Of a stretch of DNA of 64,000 bases, positions 47,421 to 59,179 are shown one piece after another. The DNA lies in assembly GCF_033118175.1 (NCBI RefSeq), contig NC_083681.1, positions 11,736,001-11,800,000 on the forward strand, in the 5' to 3' direction. The notes beneath the pieces were generated by a model that did no database searches, was not told where the DNA came from, and saw only the letters and a program-made list of their open reading frames with translations. This DNA is from Dama dama (Eukaryota; Chordata; Mammalia; Artiodactyla; Cervidae). A program made the position numbers and the translations under genes. Positions within the stretch are counted from its first letter, which is position 1; every line of letters begins with the position of its first letter.

Positions 47421-48718
47421 AAAAGATTTAATCATTTACCAATTTCTATATATTTTATTGCCAAAAAATTTTGAATCTCTCATCTCCTGTTGATGCACTT
47501 CATGCTGTCTTATTTTGGGTTCTAGTTATATCAATATTTTGTCTAGATGAAACATTTAGAATGCTATTCATAGTCCATTTTTTCCATAAACTCATAACCA
47601 GTTCTGTTTATTAATATCTTATATCAATATTGTACATTTGTTACAAATAATAGACAGGTATTGATATTTTATTTTTAACTGAAGTACGTACTTTATTCAG
47701 ATTTCCTTGATTTTTATATACATATTTTTTCTTTTGCAGAATCCTATCCAGGCTCACTTATTTATTATGCCTCCTTAGCATTCCTTTCTGTGACAGTTTC
47801 TCCAATATTCCTAGTTTTTATGACCTTGAAAATATTGAAGAGCATGGTCCAAGTGTTCCATAGAATGAAAAAATGGGATTTTTATGACATTTTTCTCCTA
47901 ATCAGACTAGAGTCACATGCTTAAAACCACAGAAAGGAGGTGCCATTCTCATTACATTATATCCAGGGTAAATGCTATTTCTTCTGATACTGGCCTTATT
48001 CATTACTGGGTTGATGTAGACCTTATCAGTTTCCTCCACTGTAAAGCTACTTTTTTAATCCCCCTTTTCCATCCTGTACATTTTGGAAACAACTCACTAT
48101 GTGCAGTCCACAGTTAAAGAAGGGCGAGTTACATTCCAGCTCCTTGAGAACATAGCATCTACAAAAATTATTTGAAATTTACCTACATAGGAATCTTGTC
48201 TATTCTTTTAATTATTCAATCACTTATTTATATCAGTATGACAGTTATTGGATATATATATATATATATGGCTATAAATACATAGCTATATATATACATG
48301 GCTATAAATACTTGTGATATGTAACCATTTGTATCTACATTAAGCTAAGCATGAGTTCATACTGAAGTCTCCCAACTCTAAACCATTATCACTTGGATCA
48401 TTCTAGCCTTCTGCTCTTGCTCATCGGTGACCTCTCACTTCAACAATGAGACAATTGTCTCCCACCATCCACCATCCATTGACTTAATTGTTCAACTCCA
48501 TGTATGAGCTTTTAGAGTTGCTAATACAGAGAAATAACATTCTTAACTAGAGAACAGTCTCAAAAACAGTTTGTTTGAAAGTTATGTGGATCAGTCTCTT
48601 TTTTACCCCCTACTCCCCTAAGTAGAGGTTGCTTCATACATTTGGAATGCATTTGCAATAGAATCTTTGTTATATTCTGCATTTCATCCTGAGATCCTCT
48701 AACCTCCTAAATTATTAT
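47421..48718. other. Unassigned AT-rich DNA with a small tandem duplication
   Basis: At 48252-48311 a (TA)n tract is followed by 'ggctataaatac'. The pair recurs about 30 bp later. No exon or interspersed repeat is recognised in the rest. Confidence 0.5.
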
Positions 48719-49603
48719 TACTTTTAATTAACTTTTTATTGAAGGATAATTGATTTATAGAATTTTACTGTTTTTTGTCAAACTTCAACGTGAATCATCC
48801 ATAGGTATACATATATCCCTTCCCTTTTGAAACTCTGTCCCATCTCCCTCCCCATCCCACCCCTCTAGGTTGATACAGAGCCCCTGATTGAGTTTCCTGA
48901 GCCAGACAGCAAATTCCCATTGGCTATCTATTTTACATGTGGCAATGTAAGTTTCCATGTTACTCTCTCCATACATCTCACCCTCTCCTCCCTTCTCCCC
49001 ATGTCCATAAGTCTGTTCTCTATGTCTGCTTCTCCACTGCTGCCCTGTAAATAAATTCTGCAGTACCGTTTTTCTAGATTCCGTATATATGTATTAGAAT
49101 ATGGTATTTCTCTTTCTCTTTCTGACTCACTTCACTCTGTATAATAGGTTCTATGTTCATCCACCTCATTAGAACTGACTCAAACGCATTCCACTTTATG
49201 GCTGAGTAATATTCCATTGTGTATAACATAAATCAAAGCAAGATCCTCTATGACCCACCTCCTAGAGTAATGGCAATAAAAACAAAAGTAAAGAAGTGGG
49301 GCCTGATTAAACTTAAAAGCTTTTGCACAGCAAAGGAAACTATAAATAAGGTGAAAAGACAACCCTTAGAATGGGAGAAAATAATAGCAAATTAAACAAC
49401 TAACAAAGGATTAATTTCCAAAGTATAACAAGCAGCTCACACAAGTCAATACCAGAAAAACAAGCAACCCAATCAAAAAGTGGGAAAAAGACCTAAACAG
49501 ACATTTCTCCAAAGAAGACATACGGATGGCTAACAAACACATGAAAAGATGCTCAACATTGCTCATTATTAGAAAAATGAAAATCAAAACCAAAATGAGA
49601 TAT
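48719..49603 (-). mobile_element. L1 with 5' inversion
   Basis: 48719-49222 is antisense L1 3' UTR and the extreme ORF2 end ('gctgagtaatattccattgt'). From about 49226 to 49603 the upstream ORF2 lies on plus ('gcaagatcctctatgaccca', 'ttttgcacagcaaaggaaac', 'cacatgaaaagatgctcaac'). More than 200 bp of ORF2 are missing between the parts. A possible short duplication (AAATTAT) flanks it, but this is weak. Confidence 0.9.
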
Positions 49604-49611
49604 TTTTAAAA

Positions 49612-50310
49612 TTATGTACATTAAGGTTTCCTTTGTGTTATAAGTACTATTGGTTTTGATAAATGTGTGTTATTTTCCCACCATTACAGATTCACGCAGA
49701 ATAGTTTTCCCAAACTGAAAATGCCTGTGCTTCCTTATTTAGTGATCCCCTGATCCCAAGCCCTGGAAATCACTGATCTGTGCACTCTCTATAGTCTTTC
49801 AAAAGATCATATATAGAAAAGAAACACACAGTGTTTAACCTATTCAGACTGGTTTCTTTCACTTAGCAATATGCATATAGTATTCATTCATGTGTTTGCA
49901 TGCATTGACAGTTCATTTATTTTTATTACTGAGTAATATAGCATTATATAAAATTTCTACACTTTATTAACTTATTGAAGAGCAGCTTGGTTATTTCCAG
50001 TTTTTGATGATGATTATTAAAGTTTCTGTAAACTTTTTGTGTGTGGGTATTTTTTGTGCCATCAATTTTGAAATCAGTCAGGTAAATCCCTGTAGTTCAA
50101 TTGCTTCATTAGAGGTAAAACTATTTAGGTTTGTAAACGCTGCGATCCTGTCTCCCAAGGTGGCGGTACCATTTTGCCTCCCTACCAGCAATTAACAAAG
50201 TTCATGTTTTCTGCATCCTCAAGAGCAACTGGCATTGGTTTTTTCTGGATCTTAGCCATTCTGATATGTATAATGGTATCTTATTATTGTTTCAATTATG
50301 GGTGTATTTT
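49612..50310 (-). mobile_element. Old L1 (L1M) fragment
   Basis: Antisense old-L1 blocks in order: 'ccctggaaatcactgatctg', 'tttctttcacttagcaatat', 'ttattactgagtaatatagc', 'ccctaccagcaattaacaaa' and 'ggatcttagccattctgata'. Too decayed for coding. Confidence 0.85.
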
Positions 50311-51873
50311 TAATATAAAGTTGTATATCCCTATGAAAGCTGTCAAATTTTCATTGCTCCAATAGCCAGTTTTTAAACCTAACGTTGTGTAAGAGTTCTA
50401 TACTTCTCACTTAAACACAGAAAAACTACACTCCATGCATTAAAAAATGAATAAATAGAACAAAGAGCAAACACAATCTGGGTCTTATTTTTTAAATCAG
50501 TTTTGCTGGTTCAAATAACACCATCAACATAAAATATGCTTATGACCTTGATAACCTACATTATCTGTAATAACAATCAAGTTACCATGTATAATCGGTC
50601 CTGTAATATGATACTCAAACAGATAACCAGGAAAAAAAAAGTGAACAATAATAAAAGAATAATATATACTGAATGTAAACATTGCCAAGTACAAGGGCAT
50701 TAATAAGGGCTGTACTTCTAGAATAATTTGTTTAAATAAGAAGGTGAAGGTGAAAGAAAAGTTTTGAAAATAATTATCTTTGATAAGGTATCCTTTCAAG
50801 TATATAATCAGTTTTATTTAAACAGCAGATTAATTCATGTTTTAAAAGTAACTAATATATATATGCTTCATATTAAATGCAGATGATTAAAGAGCAAATC
50901 TTATGTAAAAATTAGAAATGGACTTTGTTTTTAACATTTTTGTCTTCATCTATAGTATTTGAATAGCAACTTACCTCCAAGCTCAGGCTCATTTCACTGG
51001 AAAGAACAGCACCTAGATTCCCTTATGAGCTGCAAATCTAGCCATCAGGCCATCAAGGACACCACCTCAGGCTGACAAATTTTGGCTTTCCATGACTAAG
51101 ATAAAATACCTCCTTTGAAGTGACAGTTTATTGTGGGGGGGATAAGTTGGGTCAGTACATGAAAATAAAACTTTGGAGTTATATTACAATCTATCACTCT
51201 TCCTCCATCTAGCATCATCATTTTATTATTTATTAATAAAAACATTGGATACCAGTTAGAATTACAATTTTGACAAAATAACATATTGCATGGAACATAC
51301 TAGAACTAAAGTAATTATGTGCTGTTTATTTGAAATTCAATCTTTAGCTGAATATGTTTTATTTCATCTTGTAAATCCACCCCCATTCCTCCCAGTTACT
51401 TTATCAGTTCAAGAGGAGAATGGTATTGACAAGAGGAAAGGGAGACCAGCTCATCAGAAAAGATGATAATACCGCATAGAAAGCACCTGATAGGATATAG
51501 TATTTAAAGAGTCCATATCTTTTGTAAGCAACTATAATCATGATGGACCAGGGTGTTCATTTAAACTTTGAATGTCTGAAACCATTCACTTATTTCTCAT
51601 GTTCTCACAATTGTCTCTACCCATATTTTATAATGATGGTTTAGATTGTAAGTTAAAGTCAATAAGATGGGATGGATACTCATTTTACTAACATTTATAT
51701 GACATTTTTCTACATACCTTATTATATGTGCAGTGCTAACAGAAGTTTAAGGGTTGTTCTATCTTCTTCTGTTGTATAGGGTGAATCATGATATAAGTTT
51801 AAATGAACACCCGAGGCTGTATTTAATGAAAACCTTTATATTTTTATTTGATACATAAGGCAGGCTTTCTTAC
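50311..51873. other. Unassigned DNA, downstream side of the exon
   Basis: No repeat recognised. If the exon call is right this is the start of the following intron. The lack of repeats near the exon is consistent with that. Confidence 0.5.
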
Positions 51874-51877
51874 CTGA
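51868..51877 (-). promoter_or_regulatory. Splice donor
   Basis: On minus the sequence is TTTCAG|GTAAGAAAG. It matches the mammalian 5' splice consensus at the last exon bases and at intron positions +1 to +5. Confidence 0.85.
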
Positions 51878-51998
51878 AAGACACCCAGTGATTGACAGAA
51901 ACAGAATAAGTTTCCAAGAGAAAGCCATCCTTGGTGACGAGGATTGCCTGTGTCCCAGTGTATTTAGCGGCTCTGATGTTTCTTCATTAAAAAATGCC
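51874..51998 (-). CDS. CNTN5: First coding exon, probable contactin-5 (signal peptide)
   Basis: The minus strand carries an ATG at 51928-51926 in a strong context (A at -3... reading 'ccaaggATGG', purine near -3 and G at +4). Fifty-five coding bases follow and encode MAFSWKLILFLSITGCLS plus the first base of the next codon, then a consensus donor. The peptide is a textbook secretory signal: a Lys after a short start, a hydrophobic core LILFLSI, and a small-residue end. From memory, contactin-5 begins with a nearly identical peptide and continues with Glu, which fits a codon starting with the split G (phase 1). CNTN5 is an immunoglobulin/fibronectin-III neural adhesion protein anchored by GPI at the cell surface. 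The 5' border at 51998 is inferred from an AG after a pyrimidine-rich stretch, so 51929-51998 would be 5' UTR. No other exon was found in the window. Alternative: another signal-peptide gene; the splice evidence stands without the name. Confidence 0.78.
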
Positions 51999-52062
51999 CT
52001 GTTGAGACAGATGGTACGTTTCAAAAATTGAGAAAAGAAAATAAATGAACAAAAGGACGAAC
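51999..52062 (-). promoter_or_regulatory. Probable splice acceptor and polypyrimidine region
   Basis: On minus, a strongly T/C-rich stretch ('tttgttcgtccttttgttc', then 'tttattttcttttctc') leads to 'ctgtctcaacag' immediately before 51998. The last 20 nt are less pyrimidine-rich, so the exact AG is a best guess. Confidence 0.55.
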
Positions 52063-53550
52063 AAACAGAAACCAAAAAACTCATAATAAAGAAATAACTT
52101 TCAGTGCCAAGGTCAGATTAATACATACTTGTATATTGACAATAATAATAAAATTTCCATTAAAATGAATGCACAACACAAAAACTTTGGAAAACTGATA
52201 AACCTTCCCTATCACATTTATTTATATTGAATACTCCCTCACAGATAATAAAAACATCAGGTTCTAATGGGGATGATTTTTTTCTCACAGGGAATGTATA
52301 ATAGCTATATTTATTATGTTAGACAAATTACCGGAGTAGAAAAATAGGGTAGAAGAACCAGTTACATTAATATATACTCCTCTAATCTAGAACATAACTA
52401 ATGATCAGTTAAGCAAGTGATTTTACATATTGTGTCTGTAGCTCATCTAAACCTCCATAGGGATTTTTTTTCATTTAATTATTAATGTCAACTGCCTTTG
52501 TTTATAACTACTGTGATTATCTGTACTGTATTATAGTTCCCTCTTTTTGTGAGTTATTTTCTCAGCATCCTTTGCTAGCCAGAACCTAAGGGAAATAAGA
52601 ATTTTCATGAATATTTAACACTTTTTGTCTAATGCCATTTTTATAACAATAACTAGTATAGCACATTAATATCCCTTGATTCCTTTATCTGTCCTGAAAC
52701 ACACAATAAACATGAAAATACAAAGTTCCAGCATAAAACTTAATCCTCAAAAACTTGAAAATGTGCGCTAGAAACTCTTACAACAGACAAGCAATGTCTG
52801 AGTTTTCAGGCGTCAGTCATCGGTGTCCTTGGCCAAAAGCAACTAAATTGAGAAATAACTGTACAGTGTGTTGATTTTAAATAACAACTGCTTCTTTGCA
52901 ACTGGTTCTTCCCAGTAGAATTAGAATTTCAGGTCATCTCTTTCATTCAGGAAACATCTTAAAAATATAGAAAAGCATTTTTACCCTAGTTAGGTCAATT
53001 CAATATAGACAGACCCAAAGAGGGAAATCTCATTAGTGAGTCTTCCACTCAAATGTTAGTTTCATTTCATTTATATTTTAAAATCTAAGCCTTCAAGATC
53101 TACTTTAACAACAAGGTGAGGGATCACTAATGGAGAAAAAAGCTAATGAGTTATAAGACTTGCTTCATAGACACCCTCTTCAGAAAGATACTTTTCATCA
53201 TTTTTTTTTCCAAGTAAATATCAGAAATAAATACAGTTTGAAGCACAAAATGACCTTATCAATAATTTTTATAGTTTAAAATATTTTCATTATTTATACA
53301 CTGCTTTTTACCAGAAAGGAAAGAAGAAAGTCAGCACTTCACACATAATAGAGACTTAAAGTTGTTAGAATAACAATTATGATTTATGAAAACTGCATAT
53401 TTAAATTAGTGAATTATCGATCCATGACAAAATAGGTCTTTATCAAACTGTGTGAGTTCTGAGATATTAATACAGTTTTGCTTAACCTATTTTGATGAGC
53501 TCAGTCCACATCTTGAAAACTGGTACTTTCCTTCTCTATTTACAATGTCT
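52063..53550. other. Unassigned DNA, upstream side of the exon
   Basis: About 1.5 kb without recognised repeats; AT-rich. No second exon or promoter-like CpG island is visible. Confidence 0.5.
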
Positions 53551-53560
53551 TCTGATGTCT

Positions 53561-53752
53561 CAGGGCTTCCCTTGTGACTCAGCTGGTAAAGAATCTGCCT
53601 GCAATGCACAAGACCTGGGTTTGATCTCTGGGTTGGGAAGATCCTCTGGAGAAGGAAAAGGCTACCCACTCCTGTATTCTGGCCTGGAGAATTCCCTGGA
53701 CTGTATAGTCCATGGGGTTGCAAAGAGTCAGACACAACTGAGCAACTTTCAC
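53561..53752 (+). mobile_element. Bov-tA SINE
   Basis: Sense copy flanked by TCTGATGTCT (53551-53560) and TCTGACGTCT (53753-53762), a 10-bp duplication with one change. It ends in the 'actttcac' type tail. Confidence 0.94.
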
Positions 53753-53819
53753 TCTGACGTCTTATTCCTCATCAAAATGCAAATATTTTCAGAGCATTTA
53801 TATGCTGTACACTGCAAAT

Positions 53820-53885
53820 GTCAAAGAGAAAACACACATGCATGCATACATGGTCACACACCACCCACACACATACACAAAAGTT
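53820..53885. repeat. CA-rich simple sequence
   Basis: Impure 'cacacatgcatgcatac' and 'cacccacacacatacac' tracts between two SINEs. Confidence 0.7.
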
Positions 53886-53908
53886 AACCACGGGCTATGA
53901 GGCAAGTA

Positions 53909-54116
53909 AGGGCTTCCCTGGTGTCTCAGTGGTAAAGACTCTACCGGCTAATGCAGGGGATGCAGGTTTGATCCCTGGGTCAGGAAGATTCCCTGGAGAA
54001 GGAAATCACAGCCCACTCCAGTATTCTTGCCTGGAGAATCTCATGGACAGAAAAGCCCGGTGGCTACAGTCAGTGGAGTTGCAAAGAACTGAACATGACT
54101 TAGCAACTGAACAACA
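53909..54116 (+). mobile_element. Bov-tA SINE
   Basis: Complete sense copy from 'gggcttccctggtgtctcag' to 'gcaactgaacaacaa'. Confidence 0.93.
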
Positions 54117-55529
54117 AGATGGGGCAAATGAGCAGGGTGATGCAAGTGTAGTGTAGGCGCAGAGCTATCAGGAGAAGCACATTGGTAAGGATGCAGGGTC
54201 TGGGCATAGGGCAGAAGTGTCCAGCAAAAATTCAAGGAGATATTGAGCTTAGGCAAATGTCTTACTTTTGCACAGGACAGAAATAGGCACATGGATGAAT
54301 AAATCCGTATCAGACAGTGACTCACACTGTCAGAAAACCAACCCAGAGTGAAGGGACAGTAAGAGGACAGAGGACAGAGGTTACCGCTGTGAGGGTTCAT
54401 GGAAGGCGCTGCCGATAGATGGCATTCAGGTTCAGTTTTCGTTTTCAACATGGCATTATAGAAAAATCCTTATATTCCAGGCACATTTTTAAGTTCTCAA
54501 ATAAGAATAGTGAAGTTTATAACCAAAAGAATACATTTTATGTTAAAATTTCTTCAAAGAGAAAAATATCCTGTGTTTGTGTGTGTGGTTGTGTGAGTGT
54601 ACTCATTTTCAAACATCATTGCTTGGTCTTAGGGGCTTAAATGCAAAAAATGATAGTCCTTCAAAAGCTTTTCTTTTTTAAGATGCCTAACTAACAGTCT
54701 CTTTTTTGCTCACTTGCTTTCTTCTCACTCTGTCTCTCAAGTAAAATAAAAAGTAAATGAAATAATCTGAAATAAGTTTGTATGTGCGTCTCTGGAAAAC
54801 ACATTTATTCCATGTCTTTAATAAAATACTTGTATCAAGGTAATAAAATAATGTAAATAATCAGACATACATTAATGTCCTACTACATGACAAGTTAAAC
54901 TATAATCAGTTAATAAATATTACTAAAGCATATTAGGATATATATTTTAGAAATACCTTAATGGAAACTGACAGTTGCACCTTAAATTGTTATTTGTCGA
55001 GATTGAAAAGTCATAAATAATAAACTACATATGACTATTTGGATATATTCTTTTAAACAAACTTTTTAAAATAGGTTATTTCAATTTTATTATACATACC
55101 TATTTTAACTTGTGATATTCAAATAAAATGTATGAAATGACTTGTTCCTTTGCATTTTTTCCTAATTTAATGCAAATATTTGCAGGTGAAGTAAAAATAA
55201 GTAGATCATTGTATTTGTATTAGGTCATAAATTATAAATAATACATGCATTGTGCAGTTGAATGCATAGGCAAGTATTTAAAAACATCACACTTTCATTG
55301 GAGTCTGAAATAGGATTGCTAAACATATGTTATATAAAAATAAATCAAGTGACAGTATGCTGCCATGTGAATGCAAGCTAGCTTTTCTTCTTACAGACAC
55401 ATATAGGAAATTACCTAGTTAGCGGCCTGTGTATGTGAGTGTGCATAAAGAGAGGAAGGTATTGAGAAAGAGATTTCTATCAACGTCTACCAATCTCTCT
55501 CTCTTTTACATCAAAGGTTTCCTTCAGTT
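54117..55529. other. Unassigned DNA
   Basis: 54120-54430 is less AT-rich and has a 136-aa minus frame (54041-54451), which overlaps the SINE and has no family features. 54640-55400 is very AT-rich. No exon recognised. Confidence 0.45.
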
Positions 55530-56130
55530 TGACCTCTGACTGGTTATTCACACAGCAGTCAGAATTATGTTTTCAAACATAAATCAGGCTACATATTTTC
55601 CCTGTTTCAGTGGTTTATTCTTAAAACAAAATCCAACTTCCTCATATAGCATTCAAGGTCAAATCCAACTTGGCCCCTGCCTAACTTTCTGATTTCACCT
55701 TTGGGCATCCTAGATTCCTACCAAGCTGACTTTCTTGCTGCTCCTCATTTAGCCTTGTCCCCATAGTTTCCTTTGCCTGGACCCCTCCACTATCAGTTCT
55801 TTCCAGACTATAGAGCTTTAAGTCAGTGAAGACTCTTTATCAGGTCTTTCTCAATCCCCTTAAAATAGCCACCCCTTGCTTTCTGTCAGCCCTGTCACTG
55901 GCTTTCTTTACACTGCCCCTACTTTCTTCTTACCAATCATTAATGCTTAAAGTTGTTATATTTATTTATTTACTTTTAAATTAGCTTTTTATCCTACTGG
56001 AATGTGATATCAGTGAAAGCAAGATTTTTTTTTCTCATTCATCTTTGTAAACCCAGCATCTAGAAGAGAATCCGGTTGGTTTTAGTAGATACTCAGTTAC
56101 TGTTTTGAATAATAATTATTGAATAAACTG
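55530..56130 (+). mobile_element. L2 LINE 3' region
   Basis: Long, clear L2 match in sense: 'cacacagcagtcagaattat', 'ggtcaaatccaacttggccc', 'accaagctgactttcttgct', 'tttgcctggacccctcc', and the 3' end 'gtaaacccagcatctagaag ... tattgaataaactgg'. Confidence 0.88.
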
Positions 56131-56204
56131 GAACCTCTATTGAGTAAATAATTTGGCACAAACTTATACAAGTAGAAAAATTATTATCCCCTAAATTTCC
56201 ATAA

Positions 56205-56385
56205 TACTGACAATAGCTGCCATGTATGAAACCCTATGTATGAGGCATTATATCATCGGCTTTACTTACACAACCTCTATTAACTTGACATTACTTATTG
56301 ATCAAGATAACTTTCCCAAGATCATACAACTAGTAAAAGTCAGAGTTGGGGTTGACTTACAAGCTACATCATCTCTTACAGAATT
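56205..56385 (-). mobile_element. MIR SINE
   Basis: Antisense MIR order: 'tatgtatgaggcattatatc', 'ggctttacttacacaacctc', 'ttcccaagatcatacaacta', 'agtcagagttggggttgac'. Confidence 0.75.
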
Positions 56386-57663
56386 CCCCAGCTATTTCTA
56401 CAAAAGTCTCAAGAAACCCCTCTTATTTGATACAATTTGGCTGGTATTAAATCAGTAAAAATATCGTTTAAAATTTTACACGCACACATTAAATGTTGTC
56501 ATTTAACTAATACTATTTAGCCTTATATCCTTTGACCTATCTTATTACACAGGAATGAGATTTTTTTCTGTTTTTCAATATTCTGGTGAAAAATTTTTTA
56601 TTTTATATGAACATTATATAAGTCCTTTTAAATAGAAGTCTTCTCTGTAATATGTCATATATAATTTTTTAATTTCTTTAGAGTAGTATAGGATATGTGA
56701 AGTTGTCTAATGACAGCATCCTTGAGGTTTCATTTTATACAGTTATCTCACACACACCTATTTTATAGTATGTCCTAGGTCACTGTTTTTATTGTTTGTC
56801 CAAGACTATCAGCTTTTAGTTTGTTTTGTGCTTTATCATTTTTTTTAATGCTCTCATTCTTGGTACACTCATATGTCATTGATTTGCATAATGTTTCTTT
56901 GAATTATCTGATCAGATCAACATCTACAACGTCTACAAACAGATAAGACAAAATGAACCTTTGTAAGTATACAACTTACACAGTGGCAGTGAGTAGAGGT
57001 GTTTACTTAACCATCAGCTTCTAAATAGCTACAAATTATTTTCATTTAAAGGGGCAATAAAGGCTTTTATTTACTTAGCAAGTTAGAACAACAGAAATTG
57101 AGTAAGGTTCTGTTCCAATTAGCATTTGACAGGCTGGGTGTAAATTTTAGTGAAAACAGTAAGTTGATCAACTTTTTTTTTTTTTTTCTGTGTAACTTAT
57201 TCTCCACCTCAACAATGATTCTTGCTAAGGTTGAAGCTAGTGGCACTTTTGCTGGAAGATAACCTTTAACAGTTAGGTAAGGCCAGGGACTTGTAGAAAA
57301 GAACCATTTAAAAAAAAAAAAAAAACTTAATGGGAAGTTGTATTCTAGATGTCCTTGAAATTTTCTAGCCCAAAGCATCTGTACGAAACAATAGAAAATA
57401 AAATGCAGAAGACCTAGCAAGAAAAAATAAAACGAATGTGTGTTGGCCTTGTTATGTTTGCTATCATATATCTCTTGAGGACCAAGCAACAAAGTCAGGA
57501 GATGGATACACAGAATTCACATTTCGAAAATAATCAGCGTGAATTATGACACTGTGAATCACAAGGATTATAAATTATATTTTGTATCCTGGACAAGGTG
57601 GTGGGGGTTGTAGGTGGAAGACTGAGCTCATAGTGTTTACATATATTGATGGTATTATATTTT
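56386..57663. other. Unassigned DNA with T and A runs
   Basis: A T-run near 57173-57187 and an A-run near 57310-57326 bracket about 120 bp. The 141-aa minus frame 57067-57492 crosses both runs and is not credible. Confidence 0.5.
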
Positions 57664-57676
57664 AATGGTTTTCTGT
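57664..57676. repeat. Target-site duplication, left (BovB)
   Basis: AATGGTTTTCTGT, exact copy at 59167-59179. Confidence 0.95.
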
Positions 57677-59166
57677 CAGTTCAGTCAGTCAGTTCAATTC
57701 AGTCGCTCAGTTGTGTCCGACTCTTTGCAACCCCATGAATCGCAGCACACCAGGCCTCCCTGTCCATCACCAACTCTGACAGTTTACCTAAACCCATGTC
57801 CAACGAGTCAGTGATGCCAACCAGCCATCTCATCCTCTGTCGTCCCGTCTCCTCCTGCCCCCAATCCCTCCCAGCATCAGGGTCTTCTCCAAGGAGTCAG
57901 CTCTTCGCATGACGTGGCCAATGTATTGGAGTTTCAGCTTCAACATCTGTCCTTCCAATGAACACCCAGGACTGATCTCCTTCAGGATGGACTGGTTGGA
58001 TCTCCTTGCAGTCCAAGGGACTCTCAAGAGTCTTCTCCAACACCACAGTTCAAAAGCATCAATTCTTCAGCACTCAGCTTTCTTTATAGTTCAACTCTCA
58101 CATCCATACCTGACCACTGGAAAAACCATAGCCTTGATTAGATGGACCTTTGTTGGCAAAGTAATGCCTCTGCTTTTTAATATGTTGTCTAGGTTGGTCA
58201 TAACTTTCCTTTCAAGGAGTAAGCGTCTTTTAATTTCATGGCTGAAATCACCATCTGCAGTGATTTTTGGAGCCCTCCAAAATAAAGTCAGCCAATGTTT
58301 CCACTGTTTTCCCATCTATTTGCCTTGAAGTGATGGGACAAGATGCCATGATCTTAGTTTTCTGAATGTTGAGCTTTAAGCCAACTTTTTCACGCTCCTC
58401 CTTTTCTTTCATCAAGAGGTTTTTTAGCTCCTCTTCACTTTGTGCCATAAGGGTGGTGTCATCTGCATATCTGAGGTTATTGATATTTCTTCTGGAAATC
58501 TTGATTGCAGCTTGTGCTTCTTCCAGCCCAGCATTTCTCATGATGTACTCTGCATATAAGTTAAATAAGCAGGGTGACAATATACAGCCTTGACGTACTC
58601 CTTTTCCTATTAGGAGCCAGTCGGTTGTTCCATATCCAGTTCTAACTGTTACTTCCTGACCTGCATACAGATTTCTCAAGAGACAGGTCTGATGGTCTGG
58701 TATTCCCAACCCTTGAAAAATTTTCCACAATTTATTGTGATCCACACAGTCAAAGGCTTTGTCATAGTCAATAAAGCAGAAATAGATGTTTTTCTGGAAC
58801 TCTCTTGCTTTTTTGATGATCCAGCAGATGTTGGCAATTTGATCTCTGGTTCCTCTGCCTTTTCTAAAACCAACTTGAACATCTGGAAGTTCACGGTTCA
58901 CGTATTGCTGAAGCCTGGCTTGGAGAATTTTGAGCATTACTTTAGTAGCATGTGAGAGGAATGCACTTGTGCGGTAGTTTGAGCATTCTTTACCATTGCC
59001 TTTCTTTGGGATTGGAATGAAAACTGACCTTTTCCAGTCCTATGGCCACTGCTGAATTTTCCAAATTTGCTGGCATATTGAGTGCAACAGTTTCACAGCA
59101 AAATCTTTCAGGATTCGAAATAGCTCAACTGGAATTCCATCACCTCCACTAGGTTTGTTTCATAGA
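57677..59166 (-). mobile_element. BovB LINE, 1.49 kb, relatively young
   Basis: Antisense BovB from the 3' end ('cagttcagtcagtcagttca') to 'cctccactaggtttgtt', inside the RT domain. Unlike most copies here it has an unbroken 13-bp target duplication and a long open RT segment. Confidence 0.97.
58248..58937 (-). pseudogene. BovB reverse-transcriptase remnant (229 aa, YADD intact)
   Basis: The frame runs from MLKILQARLQQYVNRELPDV through the first catalytic block (CFIDYDKAFDCVDHNKLWKI), GVRQGCILSPCLFNLYAEYI and NLRYADDTTLMA to the region after the RT core. Both catalytic motifs are kept. The endonuclease and the N-terminal RT are missing because of 5' truncation, so it cannot act alone. Confidence 0.94.
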
Positions 59167-59179
59167 AATGGTTTTCTGT
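59167..59179. repeat. Target-site duplication, right (BovB)
   Basis: Exact copy of 57664-57676. Confidence 0.95.

Noticed and set aside
54041..54451. 136-aa minus-strand frame
   Set aside because: Its C-terminal part is antisense Bov-tA and the remainder has no recognisable family or splice borders.
57067..57492. 141-aa minus-strand frame
   Set aside because: It translates through a poly(A) and a poly(T) run, giving Lys and Phe runs, with no domain.
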